From Woeseiaceae bacterium (GTDB lineage Bacteria; Pseudomonadota; Gammaproteobacteria; Steroidobacterales; Woeseiaceae): a DNA stretch of 43,250 nucleotides. The translations under genes were made by a program, and so were the position numbers. Under the pieces are notes generated by a model. That model did not search any database. It was not told the DNA's origin and saw only the letters and a program-made list of their open reading frames with translations. The stretch lies in the NCBI GenBank assembly GCA_030066625.1, contig JASJBG010000013.1, forward strand, positions 1 to 43,250, given 5' to 3'. Numbering within the stretch: position 1 is the first letter of the stretch; each line of letters opens with the position of its first letter. Below are positions 41,125 to 43,250 of the stretch, piece by piece.

Positions 41125-41742
41125 ATGAGCGAGGAAACCGAAAAGCGAACCGGCTCGTTCCTCCGCGAGCCGCAGATGATTATCGCACTGTCAGCGATCG
41201 TGCTCAGCGTATGTGGTCTGTTCGTTGCAGTGTACGAAGCTGCGCTCGAGCGCCAGGCGCACCGCGCATCCGTGTGGCCGAGCGTCGAAGTCTCCGCCTC
41301 CCTCAATCCGGGCAGCGTGCGAATCTGGGCCCGAAACACAGGCGTCGGTCCCGCCCAGATCGAGACAGCGGCCGTAATCGCCGCCGGCAGCAAGCGAGAA
41401 TCCTGGGCGCTTGCGGTCGAGAGTATCATTGGCGACGCCGTTCACGACGTTGGCTATTACCAGTCGATGATTACGGGGCGCGTCCAGGCGGCTGATGCGG
41501 AACGCGAGGTCATCTTCGAAATCAAGGGCGACGTCGGCAGCGCCAACGGCGATGCCGCCGAGAAGATACGCCGGGCAATCAACGATCGCGAGTTCGACGT
41601 AGCGCTCTGCTACTGCTCGGTTTACGAGACGTGCTGGACTACTCGCCTCCAGGCGCTGGTGGATCGGATGCGCGGATCCGAGCCGGTGGAAAGTGCTGTC
41701 GAGGTAGAGAGCTGCGCCAGCGAGCCACGCAGCCGGATCTGA
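41125..41742 (+). CDS. Single-TM hypothetical protein
   Basis: 205 residues from ATG 41125 (MSEETEKRTGSFL). One TM segment (MIIALSAIVLSVCGLFVAVYEA) is followed by an extracytoplasmic beta-rich domain (VWPSVEVSASLNPGSVRIWARNTGVGPAQIE), a layout known in small single-pass bacterial proteins of unknown function. The protein has several Cys near the end. It converges on the next gene without a gap. Confidence 0.65.
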   Translation: MSEETEKRTGSFLREPQMIIALSAIVLSVCGLFVAVYEAALERQAHRASVWPSVEVSASLNPGSVRIWARNTGVGPAQIETAAVIAAGSKRESWALAVESIIGDAVHDVGYYQSMITGRVQAADAEREVIFEIKGDVGSANGDAAEKIRRAINDREFDVALCYCSVYETCWTTRLQALVDRMRGSEPVESAVEVESCASEPRSRI

Positions 41743-42279
41743 TCAGGTCGACTCTTCGGTGAGCCGCTCGAGTTCTTCGAGCAATCGCTTGCGCTCGAGC
41801 GCTTCACTATCGCCGCCGCCAAAAATGAACATGCCGGACGAATAGCCGTGACCGAAAGTCTTGACGACATTTACCGTCTGACCCACGCCGAGCAGGAACT
41901 CCGAATCGCTGAGCGTACTTAGGGGGCTGATGAAGACGCCCCAGAGCAGGCCGTTCGCGATGGCATATCGTGCGTCCAGCGCGGAGTCGAAGTTGGCCTG
42001 CATCAGGCGCACGAGTTCCTCCGGGGGCAGTGCCTCGGCGTCATTGATCGGAATCATGATGCGCATGCGGTCTGCGGATGTGTCGTACACGAGCATCGTC
42101 TCCAGCCCGTCGACGACGAACAACCACGACGGTCCCTGCTGCACCGCGTCTTCGTCAATTCGTTGAACGAGCTCGCCCAGGCGCTCCGCCGTCATCACGC
42201 CTGACTCCTGCTCAGGCGAGTCATCCTGGGCGCAGGCGACGCCCGCTACCAGCAATGCGAGAATTGCCAGGGCCTTCAT
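41743..42279 (-). CDS. Exported hypothetical protein
   Basis: 178 residues with an N-terminal signal peptide (MKALAILALLVAGVACAQ); Cys16 is a possible lipidation site but the preceding GVA is a poor lipobox. The mature part shows WLFVVDGLETMLVYDTSADRMRIMIPI and VQRIDEDA, matching a bacterial type III chaperone-like (YbjN-type) pattern weakly: a strand pair around a short acidic helix followed by LMQANFDSALDARYAI. A putative regulator or chaperone; not certain. Confidence 0.6.
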   Translation of the reverse strand: MKALAILALLVAGVACAQDDSPEQESGVMTAERLGELVQRIDEDAVQQGPSWLFVVDGLETMLVYDTSADRMRIMIPINDAEALPPEELVRLMQANFDSALDARYAIANGLLWGVFISPLSTLSDSEFLLGVGQTVNVVKTFGHGYSSGMFIFGGGDSEALERKRLLEELERLTEEST

Positions 42280-42329
42280 TCGAAATCCTCCGTCGCAGGG
42301 CAGGCAGCCAAGATAGCGCGACCATCAGC

Positions 42330-42360
42330 AAAAAGCCCCTGCCGATTGCCCGGCAGGGGC
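42330..42360 (-). terminator. Intrinsic terminator, minus strand
   Basis: GCCCCTGCCG/CGGCAGGGGC (42335-42344 with 42351-42360), loop six nt. It is followed on the minus strand by five T. It ends the sodB transcript 90 bp past the stop. Confidence 0.82.
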
Positions 42361-42448
42361 CCCTGTAGCAGACAAATGTCGCGTCTAGTCGGACGTATCG
42401 ATGCGCGTCTTGACGAGTCTTCGCCCGATTCGGAATCGCGATAGCTCG

Positions 42449-43057
42449 TCAGGCCGCTGCCTGCTCCGCCGCGAAGTTGTCGTTGGCGAAAGCCCAGTTG
42501 ACGTATCCGTCCAGGAACACGTCGACATACGCGCCACGGTCGTTCTTGTAGTCGAGGTAGTAGGCATGCTCCCAGACGTCGAGCGTCAGCAGTGGGCGCT
42601 GTCCGTGAGCGACCGGCGTGTCGGCATTGCCCGTCTTGACGATCGCGAGTCCGCTGTCGTCCTGGACGAGCCAGGCCCAGCCGCTGCCGAACTGCGTCGT
42701 CGCCGCTTGCTTGAAGGCCTTCAGGAAGCCGTCAAGGCTGCCGAAGGCGTCATCGATAGCGGAGGCCAGCTCGGCTGACGGGGCGCTATCGCCCTTCGGC
42801 GCCATGCTGTGCCAGAGGAAGGTGTGGTTAAAGGTCTGCGCCGCGTTGTCGAAGACAGCGGTTTCGCCATTCGCCAGCGCCAGGCGAATCACTTCTTCGA
42901 TGGACTTGCCGGCATACGGTGTGCCTTCGATGGCAGCGTTGAGCTTGTTGATGTACGCCTGGTGATGTTTGCCGTGATGCGTGCGCAGCGTATCGGCCGA
43001 CAGGAACGGCGCGAGCGCGTCATGATCGTAAGGCAGGGCGGGGAGTTCGAAAGCCAT
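42449..43057 (-). CDS. sodB: Iron superoxide dismutase
   Basis: 202 residues from ATG 43057 with AAGGAA upstream; the frame opens at 43081 but the canonical start is MAFELPALPYDHDAL. Metal ligands are in LRTHHGKHHQAYI, FNHTFLWHSM and DVWEHAYYLDYKNDR. The AAQTFNHT motif (Gln in the second sphere before the ligand) marks the Fe rather than Mn form. It dismutates superoxide in the cytosol. A ten-residue Ala/Glu-rich tail follows the usual end. Confidence 0.93.
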   Translation of the reverse strand: MAFELPALPYDHDALAPFLSADTLRTHHGKHHQAYINKLNAAIEGTPYAGKSIEEVIRLALANGETAVFDNAAQTFNHTFLWHSMAPKGDSAPSAELASAIDDAFGSLDGFLKAFKQAATTQFGSGWAWLVQDDSGLAIVKTGNADTPVAHGQRPLLTLDVWEHAYYLDYKNDRGAYVDVFLDGYVNWAFANDNFAAEQAAA

Positions 43058-43173
43058 GGCGGTTCCTTGTGCAGAAGTCATTTCGAGGGAAGCGAAGACT
43101 ACCCAAAGTCAGCGACGACTTCGTGACCGGATACGATTACTTACATTCGTGGTTTTCGAATTTTCCAGTCGCT

Positions 43174-43250
43174 TCAATCCTCGGCGGGGCCGAGCATGAC
43201 GCGAAGCGCTCCCCAGATCGGGATTGCAAGAATGGCGACGGCAATGATGA
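43174..43250 (-). CDS. C-terminus of a membrane protein (truncated by window)
   Basis: The last 24 codons of a minus-strand gene, ending in TGA at 43174-43176, read IIAVAILAIPIWGALRVML followed by GPAED. A hydrophobic helix close to the end suggests an integral membrane protein. Identity cannot be told from this fragment. Confidence 0.5.
   Translation of the reverse strand, partial: IIAVAILAIPIWGALRVMLGPAED

Noticed and set aside
1-43250. CRISPR array or insertion sequence
   Set aside because: No regularly spaced direct repeats, transposase or terminal inverted repeats were noticed by eye.

Overview
This high-GC window (GTG starts common, dense co-directional genes, rrn-type boxA) looks like chromosome from a gammaproteobacterium, probably free-living. 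The evidence is its gene types: TolC/RND metal efflux, Fe-SOD, CutA, SPFH/slipin and GT5 glycogen synthase. I cannot name a genus. No integrase, transposase, phage structural gene or CRISPR array is visible.

Layout. (1) 2-6787: a tightly overlapping four-gene exported protease operon. It encodes a DUF4384-subtilase (5' end outside the window, nucleophile Ser replaced by Thr), an intact trypsin-like protease, an intact caspase-like protease, and a lipoprotein whose C-terminus looks like an inactivated caspase fold. (2) 6800-11994: ordinary enzymes (5'-nucleotidase family, DUF900 hydrolase, a conserved hypothetical, a small acidic protein, a Rossmann protein, a GST). (3) 12023-20082: a sigma70-like promoter, a His/Cys-rich exported protein and a CusCBA-like Cu/Ag efflux operon, then a convergent BNR-repeat lipoprotein, DoxX and a shared terminator. 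(4) 20081-26361: a large membrane-anchored protein of unknown role, a potassium channel with a zinc ribbon, 3-methyladenine glycosylase, CutA and an MFS exporter. (5) 26451-33284: a six-gene operon joining an S51-like hydrolase, two alpha/beta hydrolases, two ATP-grasp ligases and a GT5 glycogen/starch synthase; no glgB or glgC is present. It suggests a glucan- or amino-acid-conjugate pathway.

(6) 33320-38217 is the most unusual part. An rrn-like promoter (perfect -35, A-rich upstream stretch, GC-rich discriminator) runs into a 40-codon ORF that uses 19 of the 20 amino acids. A hairpin, a strong intrinsic terminator and an rrn-type boxA follow. Downstream lies an array of at least 15 tRNA or tRNA-like genes, most with different anticodons. 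Many are non-canonical, and several are split in the T-arm region by small structured inserts, three of which share one conserved sequence. Embedded in the array are a six-TM ABC-membrane protein without an ATPase and an SPFH/slipin. Ahead of the slipin is a Shine-Dalgarno matching 13 nt of the 16S tail. I read this as a decoy, spare or sensor tRNA set whose expression may be attenuated by the supply of any charged tRNA, coupled to two membrane proteins.

(7) 38240-43250: a membrane protein, a Tat-exported BBE-like FAD oxidase, a TfoX C-terminal protein with a cupin, two hypothetical proteins, Fe-superoxide dismutase and the C-terminus of a membrane protein. Regions not listed are short intergenic gaps in which I saw no further supported feature.
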